Origin: Ktedonobacter robiniae
GTDB taxonomy: Bacteria; Chloroflexota; Ktedonobacteria; Ktedonobacterales; Ktedonobacteraceae
Assembly (NCBI RefSeq): GCF_016587375.1
Contig: NZ_BNJG01000001.1
Span: 3,726,001 to 3,790,000, forward strand
Length of the DNA: 64,000 nucleotides
Direction of reading: 5' to 3'
Under the pieces are notes generated by a model, which ran no database searches, had not been told where the DNA came from, and saw only the letters and a list, made by a program, of their open reading frames with translations. A program made the position numbers and the translations under genes. Of the stretch, positions 53,905-62,594 are shown in pieces (within the stretch, counting starts at the first letter, position 1; each line of letters opens with the position of its first letter).

Positions 53905-55074
53905 ATGACGACTAAATTTGCCGTCGCGTATAGCGATTTGCGTGAGGGGAATGCGGCGGGGACAGCCCTGGGGGCCACTCTCCTGGAGAAGCTTGGCGGG
54001 ACCCCAGATGTCATCATCATTTTTATTTCACCTGATTGCGACCAGCAAGCGATATTATCTGCGTTGCAGCGAACCTGCCAGCCTGAGCAGATGCTTGGAT
54101 GTTCTTCAGCGGGCGAGTTTACCGGTGAGGTGCTGAGCGAGGGACTGGCTTGTGCGCTGGCGATACGTTCAGATGAGCTATTTTTCTCCGTGGGGCTGGG
54201 GCGTGAGCTGAGCAAGGGTCATACACAGGCGGGGCGCACTATTGTCTCTGCATTCCGCTATCCTGAGATGCCGCGGGCACTCTATCGTACAGCTTTACTG
54301 CTCACGGATATTCTCTCAGGTGGCGCCGAAGATCTGATCGCCTCGATCTCCCAGCAAACAGATGGAACGTTTCATATCTTTGGAGGCGGCGCTGGCGATA
54401 ATGCGCGCTTTGCGCGAACGCCGGTCTTCTTTGGCACGGAAATCTACGACGACGCTGCCGTTGCCCTGGAAATCCTCTCCAAAAAACCGGTTGGGATCGG
54501 CTCGCACCATGGCTGGCATCCTGTTACCGAGCCGATGCTGGTAACCAGGGCCGATGGCTTGCGCCTTATTAGCCTGGACGGTCGACCCGCGCTTGATGTA
54601 TTCCAGGAGTATGCCCAGGCCACTGGCCAGACGCTGGATCTTGCCAATCCTGTGCCTTTTTTCTTGCACAATGTCTTGGGCATAGATGCAGGGCTTGGCC
54701 TATACAAATTACGTGCGCCCCTGGCGGTACATGCTGATGGATCATTCACCTGTGCCACAGAGGTGCCAGAGGGGGCGATTGTCTCGATCATGAGTGGCGT
54801 GTTAGAGGCCGCGGTAGATGCTGCATCACAGGCCGCTCAAATGGCGTTGCGCCAGATGCACGCCTGTGAGCCGGGGATGACGCTCTTTTTTGACTGTGTC
54901 GTGACCCGCTTGCGCATGGGCGACGAGTTTACTGAGGAGCTACATGCGGTGCAACATATTGTGGGGGCCCCCGGGTTTGTGGGATGTAACACCCATGGAC
55001 AGGTTGTCTCTGGTGAGGGACAGTTTAGCGGCTTCCATAATTGTAACGCGGTGGTATGTATCCTGCCTGCCTAA
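53905..55074 (+). CDS. FIST domain protein (FIST N plus FIST C)
   Basis: 389-residue stand-alone FIST protein. FIST_N (about 1-200) shows TKFAVAYSDLREGNAAGTAL, DVIIIFISPDCDQQAIL and MLGCSSAGEFTGEVLSEGLA. FIST_C (about 210-380) shows GRPALDVFQEYAQATG and ALRQMHACEPGMTLFFDCVV. FIST domains are predicted small-ligand sensors, usually fused to signalling domains; here there is no output domain. The chosen ATG has AGGAGGAG 5 nt upstream; the frame opens at 53839. It is followed after 53 bp by a paralogue. Confidence 0.85.
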   Translation: MTTKFAVAYSDLREGNAAGTALGATLLEKLGGTPDVIIIFISPDCDQQAILSALQRTCQPEQMLGCSSAGEFTGEVLSEGLACALAIRSDELFFSVGLGRELSKGHTQAGRTIVSAFRYPEMPRALYRTALLLTDILSGGAEDLIASISQQTDGTFHIFGGGAGDNARFARTPVFFGTEIYDDAAVALEILSKKPVGIGSHHGWHPVTEPMLVTRADGLRLISLDGRPALDVFQEYAQATGQTLDLANPVPFFLHNVLGIDAGLGLYKLRAPLAVHADGSFTCATEVPEGAIVSIMSGVLEAAVDAASQAAQMALRQMHACEPGMTLFFDCVVTRLRMGDEFTEELHAVQHIVGAPGFVGCNTHGQVVSGEGQFSGFHNCNAVVCILPA

Positions 55075-55127
55075 GGCCATATTAAACATGGCTGTGGAAA
55101 AGAGAGTGAAGGGATGTTTCCGGTGCT

Positions 55128-56306
55128 ATGGCTCCGAATGAGTATGTGATTGCCTCAACCAGTATTGAGGATAGTTGCCTGGCGGGCCGAGCCCTGGGCT
55201 GGCAAATACGCGAGGGCTTAAGCGCCGAGCCAGATGTGGTCATCCTTTTTCTCTCCCCTCATTATGAGCACCAGGTCTTTCTCCACGCCTTGAAACAGAC
55301 ATGCCGGCCTGATATGCTCATCGGCTGTGCCTCCATGGGCGCGTTTACAAGCTATGTTCAGGGAGGGGGCATGGCCAGCGCACTGGCTATTCGCTCTCAC
55401 GAAATGCTGTTTCAGGCCACTATAGCCAGGAATGCGAGGGCGGATGTAGCTCAGGCCGTTGAAGGCCTGGTTGCCTCCATCTCAAGCGCTGATAAGCATC
55501 CTACCATGCAGCGGACGCTCCTTCTCTTTGGAAACGGTGAGTCGGGTAAGCTTGATGTTCTACTGTCCCGCCTTTTGCGCCTCACACATGGCTCACATCA
55601 GCTCCTGGGTATGTATGCAGGTGTGAACACTCATTATCATATGGCGGTCTTGTATGAGACGGAAGCGCTTAGGGAAGGCGTGGTTGCCCTGGAGATCCTT
55701 TCGTCCAGGCCAATTGGTCTCGCATCCTTGCCAGCCTGGAGTCCTGTCGGCTCCCCAATGCTGATTACAAAGATACGCGATAATACTGTGGTGAGTATTG
55801 ATGATGTAGCTCCGCTGAGCCTGTTTAGGCGCCAGGCTGAGGCGCAAGGTCTTGCCTGGAATGCAGGCAATGATGAAGAGATTATGCGCTTTCTGCTCAA
55901 CACCCCACTCGGTATTGACGCTGGTATGGGGCAGCATATCTGTATGCCGTGCGCGTACACGCTTGCCGATGGCTCGGTCACGTTTCTGGAGCCGGTTCCC
56001 CTCCAGGGGCTTGTACAGTTTATGAGAGCACCAGCCTCCGTAGTCGTTGAGGCCACTGAAAAGATGACGCGCAGCGCCCTCCAGTATATGCATGGCTACG
56101 AACCAGGGGCCGCGCTTTTCTTTGAAGGCGAAGGCTATAGGCCACGGAGCGCGAATGATTTTCGCCTGGAGCTTGACGCTGTCCAGGGTGCTCTAGGTTT
56201 AACACCATATGGAGGGTGTAGTACACGGGGGCAATATGCGCGTGTACAAGGGCAGTATGGTACTTTTCAGCGCCATGCCCCACTCATCTGCATTTTTCCT
56301 CGGTAG
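55128..56306 (+). CDS. FIST domain protein, paralogue
   Basis: 392-residue protein similar to its upstream neighbour over its length. It has SIEDSCLAGRALGWQIREGL, DVVILFLSPHYEHQVFLHAL, MLIGCASMGAFTSY and, in FIST_C, DDVAPLSLFRRQAEAQGLAW and ALQYMHGYEPGAALFFEGE. The Asn/Cys residues near the FIST_N centre differ between the two copies, which suggests different ligands. No output domain. Probably co-transcribed with the upstream copy. It converges with an unknown gene, 7 bp apart. Confidence 0.83.
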   Translation: MAPNEYVIASTSIEDSCLAGRALGWQIREGLSAEPDVVILFLSPHYEHQVFLHALKQTCRPDMLIGCASMGAFTSYVQGGGMASALAIRSHEMLFQATIARNARADVAQAVEGLVASISSADKHPTMQRTLLLFGNGESGKLDVLLSRLLRLTHGSHQLLGMYAGVNTHYHMAVLYETEALREGVVALEILSSRPIGLASLPAWSPVGSPMLITKIRDNTVVSIDDVAPLSLFRRQAEAQGLAWNAGNDEEIMRFLLNTPLGIDAGMGQHICMPCAYTLADGSVTFLEPVPLQGLVQFMRAPASVVVEATEKMTRSALQYMHGYEPGAALFFEGEGYRPRSANDFRLELDAVQGALGLTPYGGCSTRGQYARVQGQYGTFQRHAPLICIFPR

Positions 56307-56313
56307 TCATTGG

Positions 56314-57330
56314 CTAACCGATGCTACAGATCAGCCCGAGTTGTTGCTGTGCCGCGATACGAATAGCATCCACAAAGACGCCGGCATAGCTTGGCTGGAC
56401 CTCGTCGATCAGGCGCGAAGTGCGTTTGCTTGCGCTTAACTGCCGTTCCTGCAAGAAGGTATGATAGTCAGCCTCAGCCTCGTGAGGATCAGGAATAGAG
56501 ATATCTTGCAGACTAGAGGCCAGGAGGGCCGTTTCAGTCGGTGTCAGGTAGCCGATATAGTTGCCATAGGGATCACCACCCTGGTAGCCAAAGGGCATAG
56601 CGCGGCGTCCACAGGCCAGGAACTCAAAGAGCGCCATCGCGCGCACAGCATGAGATGCCAACCAGCCACGCAGGTGCAGTGTTGTTGGGAGGCGCCCAAT
56701 TATGACGCCATTGCTCGGTACATCTACGTTGTCATCCGCAAGGAGCATGTGCAATGCCTCTTCTGGAAGGTGTTCATGTGGTGGCTGAGATGGTGTCTCC
56801 CATGGCGTGCTTTGATGAAGACTGTCGATGAGATCGTTTAGACCAGCTGATTGTAGGAGGGAGATGAGCTCACTGCTCTCCATTGGTGGTAAGGCTTCGC
56901 TCGTATTGACTGGAGAAGCAAGCTCTGGTGTCATCTCAAACTCTGGCGACATGTACCAGGGGAGACAGAATTGTTGGACCAGCGCTCCCCAGACGGTGCG
57001 GAGGGCCTCGGAGTCTTGATAGAGCTGAGGGGGATGTGTCTGAACATAGCGGTCGCTTAGCGGCGTAAATTGCCCTGGATCGCAGAGAAGTGCGTATTCT
57101 TGATGTGTATGTGGTCCACGAGGAAGACCCTGAGCAAAGGCTTTGGCGCGCGTCCAGGTGCGCAACTGGCGCATGGGCTGTGGCACAAATAATTCTTCTT
57201 GCGCGCAACGCGTTTGCTCAAACAAGTGGTAGGTGTGGGTATCATCGCCATCGACAAGCCAGCGAGCAAAGGCTGGCATAACACGCCCCGTATAGACCTC
57301 CCAGGCGAAACCTTGTATACGTACGATCAT
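56314..57330 (-). CDS. Unknown protein, 338 residues
   Basis: I do not recognise this protein. It has no signal peptide or membrane segment. An N-terminal part (1-130) holds GFAWEVYTGRVMPAFARWLV and repeated aromatic residues. A variable middle (130-225) rich in Pro/Glu/Ser follows. A conserved-looking C-terminal part (230-338) has RAMALFEFLACGRRAMPFGYQG and LTPTETALLASSLQ. The Asp-Gly-Asp-Asp (VDGDDTHTYHLF) near 27-38 could be a binding site but this is guesswork. GAGAGAG precedes the ATG. The 250-bp gap upstream holds two palindromes. Confidence 0.6.
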   Translation of the reverse strand: MIVRIQGFAWEVYTGRVMPAFARWLVDGDDTHTYHLFEQTRCAQEELFVPQPMRQLRTWTRAKAFAQGLPRGPHTHQEYALLCDPGQFTPLSDRYVQTHPPQLYQDSEALRTVWGALVQQFCLPWYMSPEFEMTPELASPVNTSEALPPMESSELISLLQSAGLNDLIDSLHQSTPWETPSQPPHEHLPEEALHMLLADDNVDVPSNGVIIGRLPTTLHLRGWLASHAVRAMALFEFLACGRRAMPFGYQGGDPYGNYIGYLTPTETALLASSLQDISIPDPHEAEADYHTFLQERQLSASKRTSRLIDEVQPSYAGVFVDAIRIAAQQQLGLICSIG

Positions 57331-57454
57331 AAACTCTCTCTCGTTAACTACAACGCTAAATAGCTACAGTGATGAGGGAAGTATGAGTAAACACTTGGAA
57401 ATGCGATCTGGTTACTAGGAGCGGCCTTGCTGACGATCAAATGCATGCTAACCG

Positions 57455-57472
57455 CAGCATCTATAGATGCTG
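57455..57472. repeat. 18-bp perfect palindrome upstream of the unknown protein gene
   Basis: CAGCATCTATAGATGCTG is self-complementary and lies about 125 bp upstream of the 56314-57330 gene. It could be an operator or a small terminator stem. Confidence 0.4.
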
Positions 57473-57505
57473 TGTGTCAGTCAATGCTTATACCTGAGAT
57501 ACATA

Positions 57506-57566
57506 GTACCCGTGTAACCTCCTTTTTGCCAAGTGTATGGGCTGTTAGTAATGGCTACACGGGTAC
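57506..57566 (-). terminator. Hairpin after the Pro/Thr-rich membrane protein gene
   Basis: Eleven-bp perfect arms (57506-57516 and 57556-57566) with a 39-nt loop, 15 bp past the stop codon. Position suggests a terminator. Confidence 0.45.
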
Positions 57567-57580
57567 CGAAACAGACGGGT

Positions 57581-59022
57581 TTATGCCTTCGCGTCTTGCC
57601 CTGCGTTGTTGTCGTTTGTCTTCTCCTGATTGGGCATGACGAAGATGCCCATTTGTGCCTGCTGCATCATCTCCTCCAGGAAAGGATCATCCTGAAGTCC
57701 TGAGAAGGAGAGGGGACCCTGGGATGGCTTAGGTGGCCGTTGCTGGTTTTCCAGGCTCGCCTTGAGCTCAGGAGGCAGATCCATTGAGAGCGGCTGGAAA
57801 TTGCCCGCGATATTATAGGGATGTATCGGGGGCTGTTGGATATTGGCAACTTGCCCTGGATGTTGGAGGGAAGCCAGGGGCTGCGAAGGTGCCACCGTCT
57901 GCGGGCCAGTTGGCGGGACGACAGGGTATGGTCCCGTTCCATTAACGCCATCCATCGTGACGGTGGGGTAGGCCCCTGAAGGGGAAGCCCCGGCCGAGAT
58001 GGCCGCTAAGCGCGGTTGTGTGCCTTCTGTATTGGACATCGCTATCGTCGCAAATGGGTTGGTGTTTCCTGTGCCGCCAGGGGTAGGAATGGCGGGATCG
58101 ATTCTGGTTGGCATTGCGGGAATCAAGCCACTGTTTGGATTGACGCGTGGCTGGGTGGGTGGCACCATATCCGACATGGGACCATTATTGGGATAAAGCC
58201 GTGGCTGAGTGGGTGGAACCATGGATGACATAAATCCCGGTTGTTGCATTCCGGGGGCATTATTGGAGAAGGCTGCACCATTTGGCTCAGCAAAGATATT
58301 TTGCAGAATATTATTCACCGCCGGGCTGGCAGGTGTACCAGACATGGGTCCAAAGACCACATTGCCTTCCTGAGGATCAATCCAGGGAACGTTGCGTGGC
58401 ATCTGCTGGGCCAGGCCCGCTTTTTGATCTTGCTTGCGTTTCATGAGGAGGATAGACACAACTGAGGCCCCGATAATCACCATAAAGCCGATCCCCCCTC
58501 CAATGGGGAGAAGCATAGAGGTGCCATTGTCACCGCCCTTGTCATTCTCATTGCTCGTGGTTGCTGGCTGGGCGACAGCGGTAGGTGTGGGGCTATCAGG
58601 CTGGGTGGCCTGGGCCGTAGGCATCGCGGTGGCCGTCGCGGTTGCTTGAACTGTAGGCGTTGCGGTCGCCTGTACGGGAGGCGGAGGCGGTAGTGGTGGC
58701 GGAAGCGTCGGCTGAGGCTGCTGTGTGGGGACCCGAGTCGGGGCCTTGGTAGGCGTGGCTGTAGGGCTGGGCGAGGGGCTAGGTGTTGGTGTTGGCGTAT
58801 CCGTAGGAGTTGGGTCTGGGTCAGGCGTTACATCTTGCGGGCTCGCCAATGCCGTGTTGACTGGTTGAGCGGGTGTTGATTGTGCGGAACTAGTATATGC
58901 TGCCCCGCGGTTGAGTGAGAGATAAGCGCAATGGCACCAATAGCAGAGAAGAAAAGTAGCGCAAAGCAGAGAGCCATCATCCGCAATGTCCACTGGGCGT
59001 TCCCATAGTGACGCTTTTTCAC
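57581..59022 (-). pseudogene. Pro/Thr-rich membrane protein, apparent frameshift
   Basis: Two frames together encode one membrane protein of about 480 residues. The first, from a GTG at 59022 with GGGAGG 9 nt upstream, gives a membrane anchor (MMALCFALLFFSAIGAIALI). It then reads into SHSTAGQHI and stops early. The second frame continues AAYTSSAQSTPAQPVNTAL, a Pro/Thr linker, a second membrane segment (LLPIGGGIGFMVIIGASVVS) and a cytoplasmic part with repeated MVPPTQPR units. One missing base in the CCCC run at 58903-58906 joins them. It may be a real mutation or an assembly error. Function unknown; no enzyme domain is seen. Confidence 0.6.
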
Positions 59023-59734
59023 AGTTTCGAGCCTCCCGGCTTAAATAATAGCAAATACACACAAAATAGCCATAAAATAGCTTGGATAGCCTCTCATCGC
59101 GCTCAGATGGTATAGCGAGTGCCCTATGCATTGTGTATGACTGTACCATCCGCCTATCCACTGGCCTATATCGTGCAAGAGAATAGAAAAAAGAGATAAA
59201 ACAAGCAAAGCAAAAATAAAAACAGCGCCCCTGGGCGAAAAATGAACAAAAACCGAGCAAAACTAAGAAGATAGAGGCAGTTAGCGCAAACCTCGTGGTT
59301 ATAGTGTATGTATTAAGAGGGAGAAGCGTCAAGCTGTCAGCTAAAATGTACTATAAAAAACATGAATGGGTGAATATCAGTATTTAAACATTATAAGTAT
59401 AAGAGCTGAAGAAAAGATATATAGAGTTACTAAAATTGGATACAAGAAAAGTGCTGCGTGTATGTGATTTCGTGGCTAAGAAAGAGAGGAATGCCTGGAG
59501 TGATCAGGTGGATACATGCAATGGGGCAGATATTTGTGCATCTGTGTATGGTTTAATGCCTGCCTGTATACTAATAGCAAATGTCAGGCGTCTTTCTTGA
59601 AGATGACCAGAGATTTGATCCCTGGCTTCTTGTAGCGAACCCTCGATTCTGGGTGTGGGAAGATGTGGAAAGTGTCATCACGAGATTGCACATCCTCCTG
59701 AGCACCTGCTGAAACCTTGAGGCAGGAACCGCTT
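59023..59734. other. Intergenic region between divergent membrane genes
   Basis: A 712-bp gap with no supportable gene. Bases 59330-59450 are A/T-rich. TATACT near 59567 could be a -10 for the downstream fusion gene but has no good -35. I saw no c-di-GMP riboswitch core. Confidence 0.4.
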
Positions 59735-62569
59735 ATGGCTGTAGAACATCGGCTTGAGAGTATTATTACGACCAGCAGGCACAAGGGAGGACAACTGTAC
59801 GAGGTTGAGCCTCCCAAAGAACTCCACGCCAGGCATTTGCTTGCCGTTCTCATGCTCGTGGTACTGGCGGTTTCAAGTTTCAATGGATTGCGCCTGGTAC
59901 TGGCTGCTGGTGGCGTCTTCTGGCTGCTGGGATGGGTCTTTATTCTCTGTTATGCCTATGTCCTTTTCTGGCTGGGGCACAATGTTTCTCTGGCTGGTGG
60001 ACATTTCGCCTGGATCTCGCAACTTGCCAATCAGCAGTGGGGCCGCTTAGCTGGGCTGTGCATCTGGATTTGTTGCATTTTGTTTATTTTTCCTACATTT
60101 CAAAGTGCTCTCCTTTTCCTCTATGCTGTCAACGGTGGCCTTATCCCCGATATAAACGCTGTTCTTTGGGGAGGAATGGTGTGCCTTGTTATGGCTACGG
60201 GCCTGGCCTGTATTCCTATGCGCTATCTAAAGCATATCTTGCTGCTGGTTGCTGCGCTCTATACAGGGATGTTTATTGCCGCGGGGATACTTGGTATCTG
60301 GTGGGTTGGAACTGGCCACCCGCCTGCGCTGGAGCATATCGTCTGGCAGAATCGTGTGCCACATCTTCCCAATGAAGGGGCCTTTGGCATGATTATCTGG
60401 ACGTTATTAGGGATCGAGACGCCTTTCCTGTTGATGGACGAGGTAAAAGGAGGTGTCATACAGCAGCGACGTGCCTGTCACTTTATCTGGTGGGGGATAC
60501 TTGGCCTGGCTATTGCATACACGCTGGCGAACCTGGGATTGCTGCTGATTGTGCCACCCAGATTTGCGGGAGAGGTAGGAAGTTTTCTCCTGATATTTAC
60601 CATCTGTTTAGGCGAATGGGTGGGGTGGGTTACCCTGAGTGTGCTTGTCGTGAGCCAGGTGGTAATCGCGGCTGTGTGTCTCTTGTTAGCGGCTCGCATG
60701 TTTATATTTATGGCTCGGCAAAGGCTGTTGCCGCAAAAGCTGCTCTCCCTGGATCGTTCTGGCGTACCGCGTTATGGAATCATGGTTCAGGCACTTGTGA
60801 CCTTTGTATTTCTGTTGTTTATATATGGTCTTGTACCACATTTTGTTTTGTTTCCTGCCGCGCCTGTTCCTGGCTTACGTATCTATATCATTACTGAAGC
60901 TATTACCACAATTATCTGGTTGCTTCCTACCGCACAATTGTTTGTTCTTGTCGCATGGTCCATGCTCAAGGTGGAGAAAAGGTGCCAGCACAAGGAGAGC
61001 TATGAAGGAAGAGCTATGCAGAGAGGGTATACAAGGTGGTTGCTTTTTGGAGTCTCCCTGGTAGGGTTACTGCTGGCGGTATATGGGGTGTTCTCTACCC
61101 TGAGTCACTCATGGATACCTGACCTGATAGCTACGCCAAAATGGATGTGTTACGTTGGTCTCTGGTCGCTGATATTTTTGATTGTCAGCTGGCTCTGCAT
61201 TGAGGTTCCCTATCAAGGGCGTCGCCTGGCGGACTTGAAGAAATTAATCACGAGCGAGAGGCAGTTACGGCAACAATTGCAAGCATCCTACCATGAGCAT
61301 GAATTCCTTGCTCTCTCCCAACAAAAGCTCCTCCAGAAGCGCGATCAGCTCTATTGTGAGCAACGGTTGCTAGCGATTACCGATGCTGTGACGGGTTTAT
61401 CTAATCATCGCGCATTGATGATGCGCCTGGATGCGGCGTTTGCGTATCATGGGAAGCAGAGAGAACATTATGCGCTCTTTTTTATTGATCTTGATCACTT
61501 CAAGCATGTGAATGATCGGTATGGACACCTGGTTGGCGATTTGCTTTTGCATGAGGTTGGCGTGCGCCTGGCACGGGTGGTGGGGGATGGAGGAATCGTA
61601 GGGCGGTATGGGGGAGAGGAGTTTGTCGCGCTGTTGTGGGTGCGTGATTTCTCCCATATGCGCGAGGTTGCTGAACGGCTGCGCATGCAGATAATGAAGG
61701 AGCCTTTTCTCTGGCGGCAGGAGAGGGAGCCTGTCCCCATTTGTTTGCGGATGACGGTGAGTATAGGTGTAGCTGTCTATCCCTTGCACGGAACCAGGCG
61801 ACAAGAGTTAATCGCCCTGGCCGACAGAGCGATGTACCGGGCCAAAAGCAGTGGACGTAATTGTGTCTGTATCGTGGATCCAGGCGAGAGGGTGCAGATT
61901 GCAAAATGGAATGGAGAGCAGAAGTCAGATGCGGAGGAAATGGCTCTTCAGGCTTTACTGACCATGTTAAAAGTCCATAACGAGCCAATATATTGGCATG
62001 GGCAGCGCCTGGCTGTGCTGGCTGAAGCCGTCGCCAGGCGGTTACATTGTCGCGAAGAAGATATCGCGCACCTGCGCGTAGCGGCCATGCTCCATGATGT
62101 GGGTAAGATTGCAGTCCCTAAGGAGATTCTCTTTAAAAAGGAGCCTCTAGACAGGTCTGAATGGAGGCAAATGAGGCAACATCCGATCATTGGCAGAGCC
62201 ATTATGGCGCAGGCAGGGGGAAGCTTTTCTCTGGTGGCGTCGATTATTGGTGCGCACCACGAGCGTTGGGATGGCACTGGGTATCCAGATGGGCTGGAGC
62301 GAGAGGAAATCCCTCTCCTGGCACGTATTCTCAGCGTGGTGGATGCCTATGACACGATGACCTCTGTGCGCCCTTATCATACGCCAAAGCGAGTCGATGA
62401 GGCGTGTAGTGAACTGGTACAGTGTATGGGAGCACAATTTGATCCTATTGCGGTACGAGCTTTTCTAGAGGTGTTATCGCAACGCGAAACTGAGGCCTAT
62501 TTGCAACATGTACGGATGAGTGAAGCGGTCAGTAGTAAGCAGAAGCAAGAGAGGGGAGGGAGCACCTAG
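59735..62569 (+). CDS. APC-like permease - GGDEF - HD-GYP fusion protein
   Basis: 944-residue membrane signalling protein. The N-terminal half (about 35-500) has about 12 hydrophobic segments with the look of an amino acid/APC-superfamily transporter (SFNGLRLVLAAGGVFWLLGW, then RMFIFMARQRLLPQKLLSLD). A coiled coil (505-550) leads to a GGDEF domain with GRYGGEEFVALLW (near 622), a form typical of active cyclases. An HD-GYP domain follows with HDVGKIAVPKEIL (near 786) and AHHERWDGTGYPDGL (near 841), typical of c-di-GMP phosphodiesterases. It may couple solute sensing to c-di-GMP. The ATG at 59735 has AGGAA 8 nt upstream. Confidence 0.85.
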   Translation: MAVEHRLESIITTSRHKGGQLYEVEPPKELHARHLLAVLMLVVLAVSSFNGLRLVLAAGGVFWLLGWVFILCYAYVLFWLGHNVSLAGGHFAWISQLANQQWGRLAGLCIWICCILFIFPTFQSALLFLYAVNGGLIPDINAVLWGGMVCLVMATGLACIPMRYLKHILLLVAALYTGMFIAAGILGIWWVGTGHPPALEHIVWQNRVPHLPNEGAFGMIIWTLLGIETPFLLMDEVKGGVIQQRRACHFIWWGILGLAIAYTLANLGLLLIVPPRFAGEVGSFLLIFTICLGEWVGWVTLSVLVVSQVVIAAVCLLLAARMFIFMARQRLLPQKLLSLDRSGVPRYGIMVQALVTFVFLLFIYGLVPHFVLFPAAPVPGLRIYIITEAITTIIWLLPTAQLFVLVAWSMLKVEKRCQHKESYEGRAMQRGYTRWLLFGVSLVGLLLAVYGVFSTLSHSWIPDLIATPKWMCYVGLWSLIFLIVSWLCIEVPYQGRRLADLKKLITSERQLRQQLQASYHEHEFLALSQQKLLQKRDQLYCEQRLLAITDAVTGLSNHRALMMRLDAAFAYHGKQREHYALFFIDLDHFKHVNDRYGHLVGDLLLHEVGVRLARVVGDGGIVGRYGGEEFVALLWVRDFSHMREVAERLRMQIMKEPFLWRQEREPVPICLRMTVSIGVAVYPLHGTRRQELIALADRAMYRAKSSGRNCVCIVDPGERVQIAKWNGEQKSDAEEMALQALLTMLKVHNEPIYWHGQRLAVLAEAVARRLHCREEDIAHLRVAAMLHDVGKIAVPKEILFKKEPLDRSEWRQMRQHPIIGRAIMAQAGGSFSLVASIIGAHHERWDGTGYPDGLEREEIPLLARILSVVDAYDTMTSVRPYHTPKRVDEACSELVQCMGAQFDPIAVRAFLEVLSQRETEAYLQHVRMSEAVSSKQKQERGGST

Positions 62570-62582
62570 CTCCCTCCCTCTC
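62549..62582. terminator. Hairpin overlapping the stop of the fusion gene
   Basis: GGGAGGGAGC (62554-62563) pairs with GCTCCCTCCC (62569-62578), with an outer bulged extension. It covers the stop codon and separates the gene from the convergent sigma factor. Confidence 0.65.
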
Positions 62583-62594
62583 GCGAGGAAGATC

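Noticed and set aside
59500..59734. c-di-GMP riboswitch upstream of the GGDEF/HD-GYP gene
   Set aside because: I found no GEMM-type conserved core, only unstructured leader sequence.
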